From: an uncultured Clostridia bacterium
GTDB taxonomy: Bacteria > Bacillota > Clostridia > UMGS1810
Reading direction: 5' to 3'
Assembly (NCBI GenBank): GCA_934463165.1
Contig: CAKSJG010000011.1
Location: forward strand, 1 to 64,000
DNA length: 64,000 bases
Shown here: positions 49,709 through 59,124 of the stretch, one piece after another
Numbering within the stretch: position 1 is the stretch's first letter
Layout of the letters: each line of letters opens with the position of its first letter
Translations under genes and position numbers: made by a program
The notes under the pieces: model-generated
The model's database searches: none
What the model was told of the DNA's origin: nothing
Seen by the model: only the letters and a program-made list of their open reading frames with translations

Positions 49709-49963
49709 TTACTGAGCTTTTTCAACTACTTCAACCAGTCTCCATCTCTTATCCTTAGAAAGAGGTCTGGTTTCCATAACCTTAACTCTGTCACCGATTC
49801 TAGCTACCTGCTCTTCATCATGAGCTTTAAGCTTATAGGTTCTCTTTACGATTTTGCCGTAAAGTTTATGTTTAACATTATATTCAATCGCAACAACGAT
49901 GGTTTTATCCATCTTATCGCTTACTACTTTACCGATACGTGTTTTTCTGTAATTACGTTCCAC
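49709..49963 (-). CDS. rpsQ: Ribosomal protein S17
   Basis: OB-fold 30S protein, 84 residues: RNYRKTRIGKVVSDKMDKTIVVAIE, then DRVKVMETRPLSKDKRWRLVEVVE. Confidence 0.98.
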   Translation of the reverse strand: MERNYRKTRIGKVVSDKMDKTIVVAIEYNVKHKLYGKIVKRTYKLKAHDEEQVARIGDRVKVMETRPLSKDKRWRLVEVVEKAQ

Positions 49964-49983
49964 TTAAAATTCCTCCTCTCTTA

Positions 49984-50184
49984 TTAAACGGTCTGTTTTA
50001 ATTCTCTTTCGCGAAGGACTGTTTTAATTCTGGCAATTGTTCTTTTAACATCTGTAATTACTCTCGGATTATCGAGCTGGTTTGTAGCATGCTGAAATCT
50101 GAGATTAAACAGTTCTGCCTTAAGTTCGTTTAACTTCTGCTCTAATTCTTCATTAGTCAGATCCATGATTTCATTAATTTTCAC
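49984..50184 (-). CDS. rpmC: Ribosomal protein L29
   Basis: A 66-residue two-helix 50S protein at the tunnel exit: INEIMDLTNEELEQKLNELK, then DVKRTIARIKTVLRERE. The start is read as the GTG at 50184, which has GGAGGG eight bases upstream and gives the usual family N-terminus; a GTG three codons earlier (50193) is the alternative. It overlaps the rplP stop. Confidence 0.93.
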   Translation of the reverse strand: MKINEIMDLTNEELEQKLNELKAELFNLRFQHATNQLDNPRVITDVKRTIARIKTVLRERELKQTV

Positions 50185-50599
50185 TCGAATCACCCTCCTT
50201 AGCTATGATTTTACACTTGATAGGAAGCTTGTGCATAGCAAGTCTGAGAGCTTCCTTTGCTGTTTCTTCAGCAACTCCGCCAATTTCAAACATTACTCTG
50301 CCGGGTTTAACAACAGCAACCCAGTACTCCGGAGAACCTTTTCCGGAACCCATTCGAGTTTCAGCAGGTTTCTGTGTTACAGGTTTGTCGGGGAATATTT
50401 TAATCCAAACCTTACCGCCTCTTTTAATGTAACGAGTCATTGCAACTCTGGCAGCTTCGATCTGGTTGCTTGTAATCCATGTCGGCTCCATTGCCTGGAT
50501 ACCGTAATCACCGTAAGTAACAGTGTTACCGCGAAGCGCTTTACCCTTCATGCGGCCTCTCATTACTCTTCTGTATTTTACTCTTTTAGGTAACAACAT
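50174..50599 (-). CDS. rplP: Ribosomal protein L16
   Basis: 50S protein near the peptidyl-transferase centre, 141 residues. MLLPKRVKYRRVMRGRMKG is the family start, followed by GGKVWIKIFPDKPVTQKPAETRMGSGKG. Confidence 0.98.
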   Translation of the reverse strand: MLLPKRVKYRRVMRGRMKGKALRGNTVTYGDYGIQAMEPTWITSNQIEAARVAMTRYIKRGGKVWIKIFPDKPVTQKPAETRMGSGKGSPEYWVAVVKPGRVMFEIGGVAEETAKEALRLAMHKLPIKCKIIAKEGDSSEN

Positions 50600-50601
50600 G
50601 A

Positions 50602-51276
50602 TTATCTGCCTCCTTTGCTCTTCTTTTCCTCGGTCTTTTTGGCAGCGTTCTTTAATACTTCACCTTTATAGATCCAAACTTTAACACCTATTTTACCGTA
50701 GGTTGTATCTGCTTCATAAAAACCGTAATCAATATCAGCTCTGAGTGTCTGGAGAGGAATTGTACCCTCGTGATAATGTTCGCTTCTTGCGATTTCGGCC
50801 CCGCCGAGTCTTCCCGAACACGAGGTCTTTATACCCTTAGCACCCATTTTCATTGCTCTCTGCATAACCTGCTTCATAGCACGTCTGAACGAAATTCTGC
50901 GTTCCAGCTGAGAAGCGATATTTTCGGCAACGAGCTGTGCGTTAACCTCTGCATTTTTAATTTCTACTATATCGATAATAACATTTTTACCGATAAGTTT
51001 CTCAACCTGAGCCTTGATTTTATCTTTTTCAGCTCCGCCTTTACCGATAACAACGCCCGGCTTTGCGGTGTAAATGTGAATTCTTACTTTACTGTCCGTT
51101 CTTTCTATTTCAATCTTGGCAATTCCTGCTGAGAAAAGTGATTTTTTGAGATATTTTCTTATCTTATAGTCTTCTACCAGATTATCGCCGAAGTTATTCT
51201 TATCAGCATACCATTTGGAATCCCAATCCTTAATAATTCCGACTCTTACTCCGTGTGGATGTACTTTCTGACCCAA
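50602..51276 (-). CDS. rpsC: Ribosomal protein S3
   Basis: 30S mRNA-entry protein, 224 residues. The KH domain has AKPGVVIGKGGAEKDKIK, followed by the C-terminal GRLGGAEIARSEHYHEGTIPLQTLRADIDYG. It is two bases from rplP. Confidence 0.98.
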   Translation of the reverse strand: MGQKVHPHGVRVGIIKDWDSKWYADKNNFGDNLVEDYKIRKYLKKSLFSAGIAKIEIERTDSKVRIHIYTAKPGVVIGKGGAEKDKIKAQVEKLIGKNVIIDIVEIKNAEVNAQLVAENIASQLERRISFRRAMKQVMQRAMKMGAKGIKTSCSGRLGGAEIARSEHYHEGTIPLQTLRADIDYGFYEADTTYGKIGVKVWIYKGEVLKNAAKKTEEKKSKGGR

Positions 51277-51295
51277 GATTCTTTCCTCCTTTACC

Positions 51296-51646
51296 TTATT
51301 CTTTTTCTTTCAGAACAATTGTGATATGGCTTGTTCTCTTTCTGATTCTGAAAGCTCTGCCCTGTGCCCTCGGTCTTACTCTCTTAAGAGTCGGGCCCTG
51401 GTTGGCATAAACCTCTGCAACATAAAGTTTTTCCGTATCCATACCAAAGTTATTCTCTGCATTTGCAATGGCTGATTTGAGAAGCTTCTCAACTATTTCT
51501 GCAGCAGCTTTGGGGCTGAGCTTTAAAATAGCCATTGCCTGAGCAACATTTTTATTTCTGATTAAATCTATAACAGCTTTTACTTTTCTTGAAGAAATTC
51601 GAGCATAACTTACTTTAGCTCTTGCTTCGGTAACAGTCTGTTCCAT
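51296..51646 (-). CDS. rplV: Ribosomal protein L22
   Basis: 50S tunnel protein, 116 residues. YARISSRKVKAVIDLIRNKNV begins the fold; the tunnel hairpin is GPTLKRVRPRAQGRAFRIRKRTSHI. Confidence 0.98.
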   Translation of the reverse strand: MEQTVTEARAKVSYARISSRKVKAVIDLIRNKNVAQAMAILKLSPKAAAEIVEKLLKSAIANAENNFGMDTEKLYVAEVYANQGPTLKRVRPRAQGRAFRIRKRTSHITIVLKEKE

Positions 51647-51676
51647 TCGTGAATCCTCCTCTCATAGAACTTTTAA

Positions 51677-51955
51677 TTATTTTGCGCCTGTGGTTTTTGC
51701 TCCTGCATGACCTTTAAAGGTTCTTGTGGGAGCGAATTCACCGAGCTTATGGCCTACCATATCTTCCGAAACATATACCGGAACATGCTTTCTGCCGTCA
51801 TGAACAGCGATGGTATGACCTACCATTTCAGGGAATATTGTAGATGCTCTTGACCAAGTCTTAATAACTCTTTTTTCGCCGGCATCATTCATAGCATCAA
51901 TTCTTTTCATAAGTCTTTCTTCGACGAAAGGACCTTTTTTTACTGATCTACCCAT
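51677..51955 (-). CDS. rpsS: Ribosomal protein S19
   Basis: 30S head protein, 92 residues: GRSVKKGPFVEERLMKRI, then SRASTIFPEMVGHTIAVHDGRKHVPVY. The ATG giving MGRSVKKGPF is preceded by GGAGG; the longer in-frame start is not needed. Confidence 0.98.
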   Translation of the reverse strand: MGRSVKKGPFVEERLMKRIDAMNDAGEKRVIKTWSRASTIFPEMVGHTIAVHDGRKHVPVYVSEDMVGHKLGEFAPTRTFKGHAGAKTTGAK

Positions 51956-52006
51956 TATTAAACCTCCTCTCAAATTGCGGTTTTTAAAACTACCGGATAA
52001 CAGGTA

Positions 52007-52840
52007 TTATTTCCCGTTTCTTCTCTTAACAATATACTTGTTGGACTGTTTGTTTTTCTTCCTCGTTTTGTATCCGAGTGTAGGTTTACCCCAAGGAGTA
52101 ACAGGACTCGGCATACCGACAGGTGACTTACCTTCACCACCGCCGTGCGGATGGTCGTTCGGGTTCATAACAACACCACGGACAGTAGGTCTCCAACCCA
52201 TGTGTCTTTTCCTTCCGGCTTTACCGATAGAAATGTTTTCACTGTCTATATTACCGACAGTTCCTATTGTTGCTCTGCAGTCAAGGCTTACCATTCTTAC
52301 CTCGCCCGAGGGAAGTCTTACCTGTGCGTAGCCGTTTTCTTTAGCCATAAGCTGAGCAGCATTACCGGCACTTCTTACCATCTGTGCGCCTCTTCCGGGG
52401 AAGAGCTCAATGTTGTGAATAAGTGTACCTACGGGAATATCTTTAATTAAAAGAGTATTACCCGGTTTGATATCCGCGTCGCTTCCGGATCTTACAACGT
52501 CGCCTGCCTTGAGACCAAGGGGCGCTATAATGTAAGATTTAACACCGTCTTCATACTGAATGAGAGCAATGTTAGCGGTTCTGTTCGGATCGTATTCTAT
52601 AGAAAGAACAGTTGCATTGATACCGTCTTTCTGTCTTTTAAAATCAATAACTCTGTATTTTCTTCTGTTGCCGCCGCCTCTGTGACGAACTGTTATTCTA
52701 CCGTAAGAGTTTCTGCCGGAGTTTTTCTTTAAAGGTTCCAGCAATGATTTTTCGGGAGCAACCTTAGAAAGTTCTTCAAAGGTTGAAACAGTCATGAATC
52801 TGCGTGCGGGAGAAGTAGGATTATATTTTTTTATTGCCAT
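52007..52840 (-). CDS. rplB: Ribosomal protein L2
   Basis: 50S protein needed for subunit joining and peptidyl transfer, 277 residues. It shows GRITVRHRGGGNRRKYRVIDFKR and the signature GVVMNPNDHPHGGGEGKSPVG with the conserved histidine. Confidence 0.98.
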   Translation of the reverse strand: MAIKKYNPTSPARRFMTVSTFEELSKVAPEKSLLEPLKKNSGRNSYGRITVRHRGGGNRRKYRVIDFKRQKDGINATVLSIEYDPNRTANIALIQYEDGVKSYIIAPLGLKAGDVVRSGSDADIKPGNTLLIKDIPVGTLIHNIELFPGRGAQMVRSAGNAAQLMAKENGYAQVRLPSGEVRMVSLDCRATIGTVGNIDSENISIGKAGRKRHMGWRPTVRGVVMNPNDHPHGGGEGKSPVGMPSPVTPWGKPTLGYKTRKKNKQSNKYIVKRRNGK

Positions 52841-52865
52841 TTCCGTTCACTCTCCTAACTATAAA

Positions 52866-53156
52866 TTAAGCCATGCCGTCGAAAAATTCGATTGTTTTGC
52901 TGTTTTCGGTAAGCTTAACGATTGCTTTTTTCCAATCAGCTCTTTTTCCCGATGTAGCACCCATTCTCTTAACTTTTCCGAGAACTCTTAAAGTCGTAAC
53001 TTTTTCAACGCTTACGCCGAAAATTTCCTCAACGGCTTTTTTGATCTGAATCTTGTTTGCGCCGATGGCAACTTTAAAGGTGTACTTTCTGTCAGCTAAC
53101 TGATCCATACTTTTTTCTGAAACAATAGGTTTTATAATGATATCGTGGTTATTCAT
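52866..53156 (-). CDS. rplW: Ribosomal protein L23
   Basis: Tunnel-exit protein that docks trigger factor and SRP, 96 residues: IIIKPIVSEKSMDQLADRKYTFKV, ending in the conserved extended loop with KRADWKKAIVKL. The ATG overlaps the rplD stop. Confidence 0.97.
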   Translation of the reverse strand: MNNHDIIIKPIVSEKSMDQLADRKYTFKVAIGANKIQIKKAVEEIFGVSVEKVTTLRVLGKVKRMGATSGKRADWKKAIVKLTENSKTIEFFDGMA

Positions 53157-53779
53157 TATGCGTACACCTCCTCGATTTTGGATATAGCGTCTTTTGTGAC
53201 GATCATAATGTCATGTTTTAAAATATCATATACGTTAAGGCTTCCCATGAAGGTTGTAGTAACGCCTTTGATATTATTTGCAGATTTAACTACGTTATCG
53301 TTTTTCTCGTTTGTAACGATAAGAGCTTTTGATTCAACCTTGAGATTTTTGAGCATCTCAACAATTTTCTTTGTTTTGATTTCATCTACGGCAATATCGT
53401 CAACAACGATGATTTCATTTTCAATTGCTTTTGCACTGAGTGCAGATACCATAGCAACTTTCTTAAGCTTCTTGTTTACACGGTATCCGTAATCTCTGGG
53501 CTTGGGGCCGAGAGCGATACCACCCTTAATCCACTGTGTTGCTCTGATGCTTCCCTGTCTTGCACGGCCCGTACCTTTTTGTCTCCAGGGTTTGATGCCG
53601 CCGCCGCGTACTTCAGAACGCGTTTTTGTGTTTTGTGTACCCTGTCTCTGATTTGCAAGGTAATTAACAACAACCTGGTGAAGCGCAACTTTATTTACTT
53701 CGTGAGCGAAAACATTTTCGGAAAGTTCAACGCTTCCCACTTTGTTTCCTTCCATATTATATAAATCTAATGTTGGCAT
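53156..53779 (-). CDS. rplD: Ribosomal protein L4
   Basis: 50S protein lining the tunnel and, in several bacteria, a repressor of its own operon. The 207-residue protein shows the extended loop GTQNTKTRSEVRGGGIKPWRQKGTGRARQGSIRATQW. Confidence 0.98.
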   Translation of the reverse strand: MPTLDLYNMEGNKVGSVELSENVFAHEVNKVALHQVVVNYLANQRQGTQNTKTRSEVRGGGIKPWRQKGTGRARQGSIRATQWIKGGIALGPKPRDYGYRVNKKLKKVAMVSALSAKAIENEIIVVDDIAVDEIKTKKIVEMLKNLKVESKALIVTNEKNDNVVKSANNIKGVTTTFMGSLNVYDILKHDIMIVTKDAISKIEEVYA

Positions 53780-53807
53780 TAGTTAGTCCTCCTTTCTTAG
53801 AATTCAC

Positions 53808-54437
53808 TTATGCTTTAACTGTATCTCTAATTGTTACGATTCCACCTTTGGGACCGGGAATGGCACCCTTTACAAGAATAAGATTCTTGTCGGCATAAAC
53901 CTTAACAACATCTAAATTCTGAACCGTTACCTGTTCAACACCCATGTGTCCCGGGAGTTTTTTGTTTTTCATAACTCTCGAAGGCGTTGAGCACGCACCC
54001 AAGGAACCGACACCTCTGTGATAACCTGATCCGTGAGTCATAGGACCTCTGTGTGTTCCCCATCTCTTTGTTGTACCTGCGTATCCCTTACCTTTACTGA
54101 TACCGGTAACATCGATTTTGTCTCCTTCGCTGAAAATATCAGCTTTGAGTTCGTCGCCTACATTAAGAGCCGAATCATCTTCAAGTCTGAATTCTTTAAG
54201 ATGTCTCTTATTGGCAACTCCGGCCTTTGCAAAATGACCTTTAAGGGGCTTGTTTAAAGCCTTGTCCTTGCAATCTTCAAAGCCGAACTGTACAGCATTG
54301 TAGCCGTCGTTTTCAACAGTTTTTTTCTGAACGACTACAACCGGGCCTGCTTCAACAACAGTTACCGGAACAACTGTGCCGTCTTCTGTGAAAAGCTGTG
54401 TCATTCCGAGTTTTTTTCCGATTATTGCTTTCTGCAT
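53808..54437 (-). CDS. rplC: Ribosomal protein L3
   Basis: 50S assembly initiator, 209 residues. MQKAIIGKKLGMTQLFTEDG is the family start; GTTKRWGTHRGPMTHGSGYHRGVGS is the long loop toward the peptidyl-transferase centre. AGGAGG serves the ATG at 54437; the longer frame runs into the intergenic element. Confidence 0.98.
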   Translation of the reverse strand: MQKAIIGKKLGMTQLFTEDGTVVPVTVVEAGPVVVVQKKTVENDGYNAVQFGFEDCKDKALNKPLKGHFAKAGVANKRHLKEFRLEDDSALNVGDELKADIFSEGDKIDVTGISKGKGYAGTTKRWGTHRGPMTHGSGYHRGVGSLGACSTPSRVMKNKKLPGHMGVEQVTVQNLDVVKVYADKNLILVKGAIPGPKGGIVTIRDTVKA

Positions 54438-54550
54438 TTTATTTCCTCCTATTTTGGTTATTGGTTGAAACTTAAGGTGTTCCAACATGACCTGCTGCTT
54501 TAGGATATGGCAGCAACCATGGCAGAATCAGAAGCTTCTGCTCATCTTCA
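54438..54550 (-). promoter_or_regulatory. Structured 113-base spacer between rpsJ and rplC
   Basis: Unusually long for this tight cluster. On the minus strand it holds two hairpins: GCAGAA / TTCTGC (54522-54541) and TGCTGC / GCAGCA (54493-54515). There is no U tract. It may be a ribosomal-protein binding site or an RNA-processing signal; no known family is recognised with confidence. Confidence 0.4.
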
Positions 54551-54865
54551 TCAAACTTGCTTGATTGAAATATCAACTCCGGCAGGGAGAGATATCTTAA
54601 GAAGCGTATCGATGGTCTTAGGCGTAGGCTCTAATATATCGATGAGTCTCTTATGAGTTCTCATTTCAAACTGTTCGCGGGAATCCTTGTACTTGTGTAC
54701 AGCTCTGAGGATTGTGATGATTTCCTTCTTTGTCGGAAGGGGAATCGGTCCCGAAACCTTTGCGCCTGTTCTTTCAGCTGTCTCTACAATCTTTTTTGCG
54801 GACTGATCGATTAACTGATGATCGTAAGCCTTGAGCTTAATTCTGATTTTCTGACTTTTAGCCAT
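54551..54865 (-). CDS. rpsJ: Ribosomal protein S10
   Basis: 30S head protein that also acts as a transcription antitermination factor with NusB, 104 residues. KIRIKLKAYDHQLIDQSAKKIVETA and GPIPLPTKKEIITILRAVHKYKDSREQFEMRTHKRL are diagnostic. The ATG at 54865 has TAGGAGG upstream. First gene of the S10 operon. Confidence 0.98.
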   Translation of the reverse strand: MAKSQKIRIKLKAYDHQLIDQSAKKIVETAERTGAKVSGPIPLPTKKEIITILRAVHKYKDSREQFEMRTHKRLIDILEPTPKTIDTLLKISLPAGVDISIKQV

Positions 54866-55118
54866 TACAGTACCTCCTAACATAAAATAATTTTTGGTGC
54901 CATCCGGCAGTCATAAAAACAGTACACGCATCCGCGTGTGTCATACTCTCTGATTTTAAAACCCGGCATTTAAGCATAGCTGTACCGGGGCAAAAATACA
55001 AAAAAGTATTCACTGTGACCTTGCCGCCCGTATTCAATGATTCGGACATTCTCCATGGAAATTGACCGTGAAACACACGGTCGGTAACCTCCCACTTCAT
55101 CGTATGTCATGCCACACA
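54866..55118 (-). promoter_or_regulatory. S10-operon mRNA leader
   Basis: About 250 bases between the promoter and rpsJ, with several hairpins: GACCGTG / CACGGTC (55064-55082), ACACGC / GCGTGT (54924-54939), and a CCCGG..CCGGG pairing near 54960-54990. S10-operon leaders are known regulatory RNAs in other bacteria (L4-responsive in E. coli); the responding protein here is not known. A frame across it can be translated but is judged not a gene. Confidence 0.65.
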
Positions 55119-55124
55119 AAGCAT

Positions 55125-55153
55125 ATTTTATTATATTTTTGCTTATTTTTCAA
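55125..55153 (-). promoter_or_regulatory. Promoter of the S10-spc-alpha cluster
   Basis: Minus strand TTGAAA (55148-55153), 17 bases, TAAAAT (55125-55130), about 7 bases before the presumed start of the leader. Confidence 0.75.
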
Positions 55154-55271
55154 GAGTAATATTTACCTAAAACTGCAAAAAAAGACGTTTTTTAAAAATT
55201 TCGTTAAAATTGCACAACAAACCATATTGCATACTTTGTTGCACATGTACACAATAACATTCTATTTGATC

Positions 55272-55320
55272 AAAAAAACGGTTCAAAGCCTTTTAAAATA
55301 AGGACTTGAGCCGTTTTTTT
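55272..55320. terminator. Terminator at the end of the ABC-importer operon
   Basis: Imperfect inverted repeat AAACGGTTCAAAGCC / GGACTTGAGCCGTTT, with A and T runs on the outside. It isolates the importer operon from the S10 promoter. Confidence 0.8.
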
Positions 55321-55371
55321 ATATTCAACGTTAATTTTATAAAATATAGTATACAAAATGCACAAGAAAAA

Positions 55372-56358
55372 TCATCGTTCTTCCCTGAAATAAGCAAGTC
55401 CCAGCGATGCAGGAGGCTGATTTTCTTTTTTATTTCTGATACTTGTAATTACAAGTACAATAATTGTAACAGCATATGGAAGCATTTCAAATATTTTTTT
55501 GATTGTTACGCTTATTCCCGGAATATATGTCGGTATAACATACAAAAGGCCAAACAAAATCGATCCTATTATGCTGAGGTTCGGTCTCCACATAGCAAAG
55601 ATTACAAGAGCTATGGACAGCCAGCCTCTATCGCCGAAGCCGTTATTTGACCATACGCCGTTTGCATAGTCCATAATATAATATAATCCCCCGAGGCCGG
55701 CTATGATGCTTCCTATAATCGTTGCCGTGTATTTGTATTTTGAAACATTGATTCCGGCAGCATCCGCCGTCTGCGGACTTTCACCTATGGAGCGCAGATG
55801 AAGCCCAACTCTTGTTTTGTTAAGTACATAAGATGCAATAATTGCAATTATCACAGCAACATAAGCAAGAAAGCTGTAGGAAAGAAAAATATCTCCGAAC
55901 CAGCCGAGATTTTTTGCAAACGGAAGAGTTTTTTTGAATATTCCGCTTGTTGAAGAAAGGGCTATCGACGGTACATCACTTTTTGTAATTGTTATGAGAG
56001 ATCCGCCGAAAAAGTTGCCGAGGCCGGTTCCGAATGTCGTAAGAGCAAGACCGGTAACGTTCTGATTCGCTCTGAGTGTTATTGTAAGAAAGCTGTATAT
56101 AAAGCCCATTATTGCCGAGCCGAGCATGCATGATAAAAACGGAATAAGAATTGCCAGATACGGATTTACCGCCGCACCTCCGAGACTTTGCTCATAGAAA
56201 AAAGCTCCTGCAACTCCGCTTATTGCTCCGACATACATTATACCCGGTATACCGAGATTAAGATTACCGGATTTTTCTGTAATTATCTCACCAGTTGATC
56301 CGAAAAGAAGAGGTATGCCCTGCATAACGGCACGCTGAAAAACAGTTACTGCTATCAT
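55372..56358 (-). CDS. BMP-type ABC importer permease (second)
   Basis: Inner-membrane permease of the BPD_transp_2 family, 328 residues, eight to ten hydrophobic helices. The family patterns are GSTGEIITEKSGNLNLGIPGIMYVGAI near the start and VGLHLRSIGESPQTADAAGINVSKYKY in the middle cytoplasmic coupling loop. Corresponds to NupQ/BmpC-type partners. Its start overlaps the other permease stop by four bases. Confidence 0.93.
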   Translation of the reverse strand: MIAVTVFQRAVMQGIPLLFGSTGEIITEKSGNLNLGIPGIMYVGAISGVAGAFFYEQSLGGAAVNPYLAILIPFLSCMLGSAIMGFIYSFLTITLRANQNVTGLALTTFGTGLGNFFGGSLITITKSDVPSIALSSTSGIFKKTLPFAKNLGWFGDIFLSYSFLAYVAVIIAIIASYVLNKTRVGLHLRSIGESPQTADAAGINVSKYKYTATIIGSIIAGLGGLYYIMDYANGVWSNNGFGDRGWLSIALVIFAMWRPNLSIIGSILFGLLYVIPTYIPGISVTIKKIFEMLPYAVTIIVLVITSIRNKKENQPPASLGLAYFREER

Positions 56359-57470
56359 TTTGTTCCCTCCTTTTCACCCTTGCGGCAAAATTTAATGCAA
56401 TAATTTATAAAAAATTCGCTTCCTATAATAAAGAATATTATAATTCCGGTTATTATATCCGAAAAAGCGTCGTTAAGTCTGAATGCCGTCGATATCTGAG
56501 ACGCTCCCTTTTCAAGAAAAACAATCAGAAACGAAGTAAGTATCATAAATACGGGGTTAAACTTTGCCAGCCACGATACCATAATTGCCGTGAAGCCTCT
56601 GCCGCCGACCGTATCACTTTTAAGCGAATGATCCGTTCCGGCAACGATAAGCAGTCCGGCTATTCCACATACGGCTCCCGAAATAATAAGAGTACGCGTA
56701 ATAACTTTTTTAACGTTTATGCCGATATAGCGCGCCGTGTTTTCGCTTCCGCCGACAACCGAAATTTCATATCCGTGCTTGCTATATTTGAGATACACAT
56801 ACATAACGGCGGTTATGACAGCCACAATCAATATATTAAGAAGATATTGGTTGTAAATCGTGGGAAGAACGCCGTATTCGAGAGTTCTCGGCTGCCCCGA
56901 CCCTTTGGGAACAGACCATGCAAGAGTGAAATACGCAACAAGCTGAATTGCTATGTAGTTCATCATAAGAGTAAACAGCGATTCGTTTGAATTCCATCTG
57001 GCTTTAAAAAAAGCAGGTATATATGCCCAGAGAGCGCCGCATATAACGCTTGCCGCTATCATTACAGCAATAAGAGCGGGAACCGGAAGTTTGTCGCCTA
57101 TAACGATCATGCATGCCTCCGTCGCAAGTCCGCCGATAAGAACCTGTCCTTCAGCACCGAGGTTCCAAAACTTCATTTTAAATGCAGGTGTTACTGCAAG
57201 AGATATACAAAGAAGAATTGCAACATTCTGAAGAAGATTCCAGAATCTTCTTGCAGATCCGAATGCGCCTTCAAACATTGTGCTGTATACGTCAATCGGG
57301 TTAAGATCCGTTATTGCGACCGTAACCAGTGCACATACAACAAGCGCTGCCGCTACGGCAAGAATACGAACAATCCACGCTTTCCACCAAACGATTCCGC
57401 TGCGTTTTGCTATGTGAAAAAGCGGCTCATGAACCGTCGATTTTGATTTAGTCATTTTCATTGCCCCCAT
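56355..57470 (-). CDS. BMP-type ABC importer permease (first)
   Basis: Permease of the BPD_transp_2 family, about 366-371 residues, with the coupling-loop pattern GYEISVVGGSENTARYIGINVKKVI and NLGAEGQVLIGGLATEA. The start is ambiguous among ATGs at 57470, 57461 and 57455, all within the overlap with the ATPase end; GAGG and GGGGG lie nearby. Pairs with the second permease as a heterodimer (NupP/BmpD-like). Confidence 0.92.
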   Translation of the reverse strand: MGAMKMTKSKSTVHEPLFHIAKRSGIVWWKAWIVRILAVAAALVVCALVTVAITDLNPIDVYSTMFEGAFGSARRFWNLLQNVAILLCISLAVTPAFKMKFWNLGAEGQVLIGGLATEACMIVIGDKLPVPALIAVMIAASVICGALWAYIPAFFKARWNSNESLFTLMMNYIAIQLVAYFTLAWSVPKGSGQPRTLEYGVLPTIYNQYLLNILIVAVITAVMYVYLKYSKHGYEISVVGGSENTARYIGINVKKVITRTLIISGAVCGIAGLLIVAGTDHSLKSDTVGGRGFTAIMVSWLAKFNPVFMILTSFLIVFLEKGASQISTAFRLNDAFSDIITGIIIFFIIGSEFFINYCIKFCRKGEKEGTK

Positions 57471-59007
57471 CCTCTGCCAAATTTGTGTGATCGCTTTTTG
57501 TCATTAAAAGCCCCACTTCTTCTTTGGTTGCCTTTCTTCCGTCAACCAAACCGGTAACCTTTCCGCCGCCCACAACCAGAATTCTGTCGCAGAGTTCAAG
57601 TAAAACATCAAGGTCTTCGCCGACAAATATAACAGCCACGCCGTTTTTCTTCTGCTCATTCAGCAGATTGTATATCATATATGAAGAATTTATATCCAGT
57701 CCTCTTACGGGATATGCTGCCATGAGCACCGTGGGAGCCGACGCAATTTCACGGCCAACAAGAACCTTCTGAACGTTTCCGCCCGAAAGCCTTCTTACCG
57801 GGGTGTTGGCACCCGGTGTTACAACTTCAAGGTCATGTATAATCTTTTCGGCAAGGTTTTTAGGTCTCTTTCTGTCTACAAAAACAGATTTGCCCTTTCT
57901 GTAACTTCTGAGCATCATGTTGTCTACAATATCCATATTGCCGACAAGACCCATTCCGAGTCTGTCCTCCGGAACAAATGAAAGTCTTACGCCGAGTTCT
58001 CTGATCTGAAGAGGCGTTTTGTCTCTGAGGTTTTCCGTTTCGTTTGTTTTCGGATTATTATACAGTATATCACCGGACGATATTTTGTTAAGACCGGCAA
58101 TGGATTCCAGAAGCTCTTTCTGACCGCTTCCCGCAATACCTGCAATGCCGAGTATCTCTCCCGAACGCGCTTCAAAATTAATGTCATCAAGAAGTTTTAC
58201 TCCGTCCCTGTTTACACAGCTTACGTGTTCAACCTTTATACGCGTTTCGGAGTTTACGGGTTCCGTCCTGGTTATATTAAGGCTGACCTTTTTTCCGACC
58301 ATCATTTCCGTAAGTGCGGATTCGCTTGTTTCCTTTGTATTGACAGTGCCTATATACTCACCCTTGCGAAGCACGGATACTCTGTCTGAAAGAGACAGAA
58401 CTTCATGAAGCTTATGGGTTATTATGATAATTGCTTTGCCGTCATCACGCATACGGCGAAGTATTTTAAACAGTTTTCTTGTTTCCTGCGGGGTAAGAAC
58501 GGCTGTAGGTTCATCAAGAATAAGTATATCGGCTCCGCGGATTAAAACCTTTATTATTTCAACCGTTTGTTTTTCGGATACGGAAAGCTCATATATTTTC
58601 TTTTCCGGGTCAATTTCGAATCCGTATTGCTCGCTTATCTTTCTGATTTCCTCGGTATATCTTTTCATATCAAACTTCTTATCATCCTCAAGACCGAGAA
58701 CAATGTTTTCTGCAGCCGAAAATACGTCGACAAGTTTGAAATGCTGATGTATCATTCCGATTTTATAGTGAAAAGCGTCTTTCGGAGAACGAATTACCAC
58801 CTCCGAACCGTCTATAAAAATCTGACCGCTGTCGGGAAAATAAATCCCCGCTATCATGTTCATCAAGGTTGTTTTGCCGCTGCCGTTCTCACCGAGAACA
58901 GAGAGAATTTCTCCTCTGTTGACCGAGAGGGAAACATCTTTATTGGCAACAATGCTGCCAAAAACCTTTGTGATATTCTTAAGCTCAATTGCGGGCTTCG
59001 TACTCAT
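57448..59007 (-). CDS. BMP-type ABC importer ATPase (two ABC domains)
   Basis: A 519-residue double ABC ATPase (NupO/BmpB-like, formerly sugar-type). The first domain has Walker A GENGSGKTT, a signature replaced by ELSVSEKQ, and LILDEPTAVLTPQE. The second has a degenerate Walker A GIAGSGQKEL, a canonical LSGGNVQK signature, and AAYPVRGLD in the Walker B/D-loop region. The start is the ATG at 59007 with AAAGGAACGG upstream. Confidence 0.94.
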   Translation of the reverse strand: MSTKPAIELKNITKVFGSIVANKDVSLSVNRGEILSVLGENGSGKTTLMNMIAGIYFPDSGQIFIDGSEVVIRSPKDAFHYKIGMIHQHFKLVDVFSAAENIVLGLEDDKKFDMKRYTEEIRKISEQYGFEIDPEKKIYELSVSEKQTVEIIKVLIRGADILILDEPTAVLTPQETRKLFKILRRMRDDGKAIIIITHKLHEVLSLSDRVSVLRKGEYIGTVNTKETSESALTEMMVGKKVSLNITRTEPVNSETRIKVEHVSCVNRDGVKLLDDINFEARSGEILGIAGIAGSGQKELLESIAGLNKISSGDILYNNPKTNETENLRDKTPLQIRELGVRLSFVPEDRLGMGLVGNMDIVDNMMLRSYRKGKSVFVDRKRPKNLAEKIIHDLEVVTPGANTPVRRLSGGNVQKVLVGREIASAPTVLMAAYPVRGLDINSSYMIYNLLNEQKKNGVAVIFVGEDLDVLLELCDRILVVGGGKVTGLVDGRKATKEEVGLLMTKSDHTNLAEDGGNEND

Positions 59008-59124
59008 TTGTAAGACCGTTCCTTTCATAAACTTTGTAAACAATAAGTTCCGAAAACAAAATACGGCAACTCGTCATATTTTCTTTTCGGAATTTATTGA
59101 CAGTTATTTCATATAAAACTTATC

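Noticed and set aside
54858..55100. An 80-codon frame upstream of rpsJ on the minus strand
   Set aside because: It lies wholly within the structured S10 leader and overlaps the rpsJ start region; its apparent conservation would come from the RNA. Not listed as a gene.
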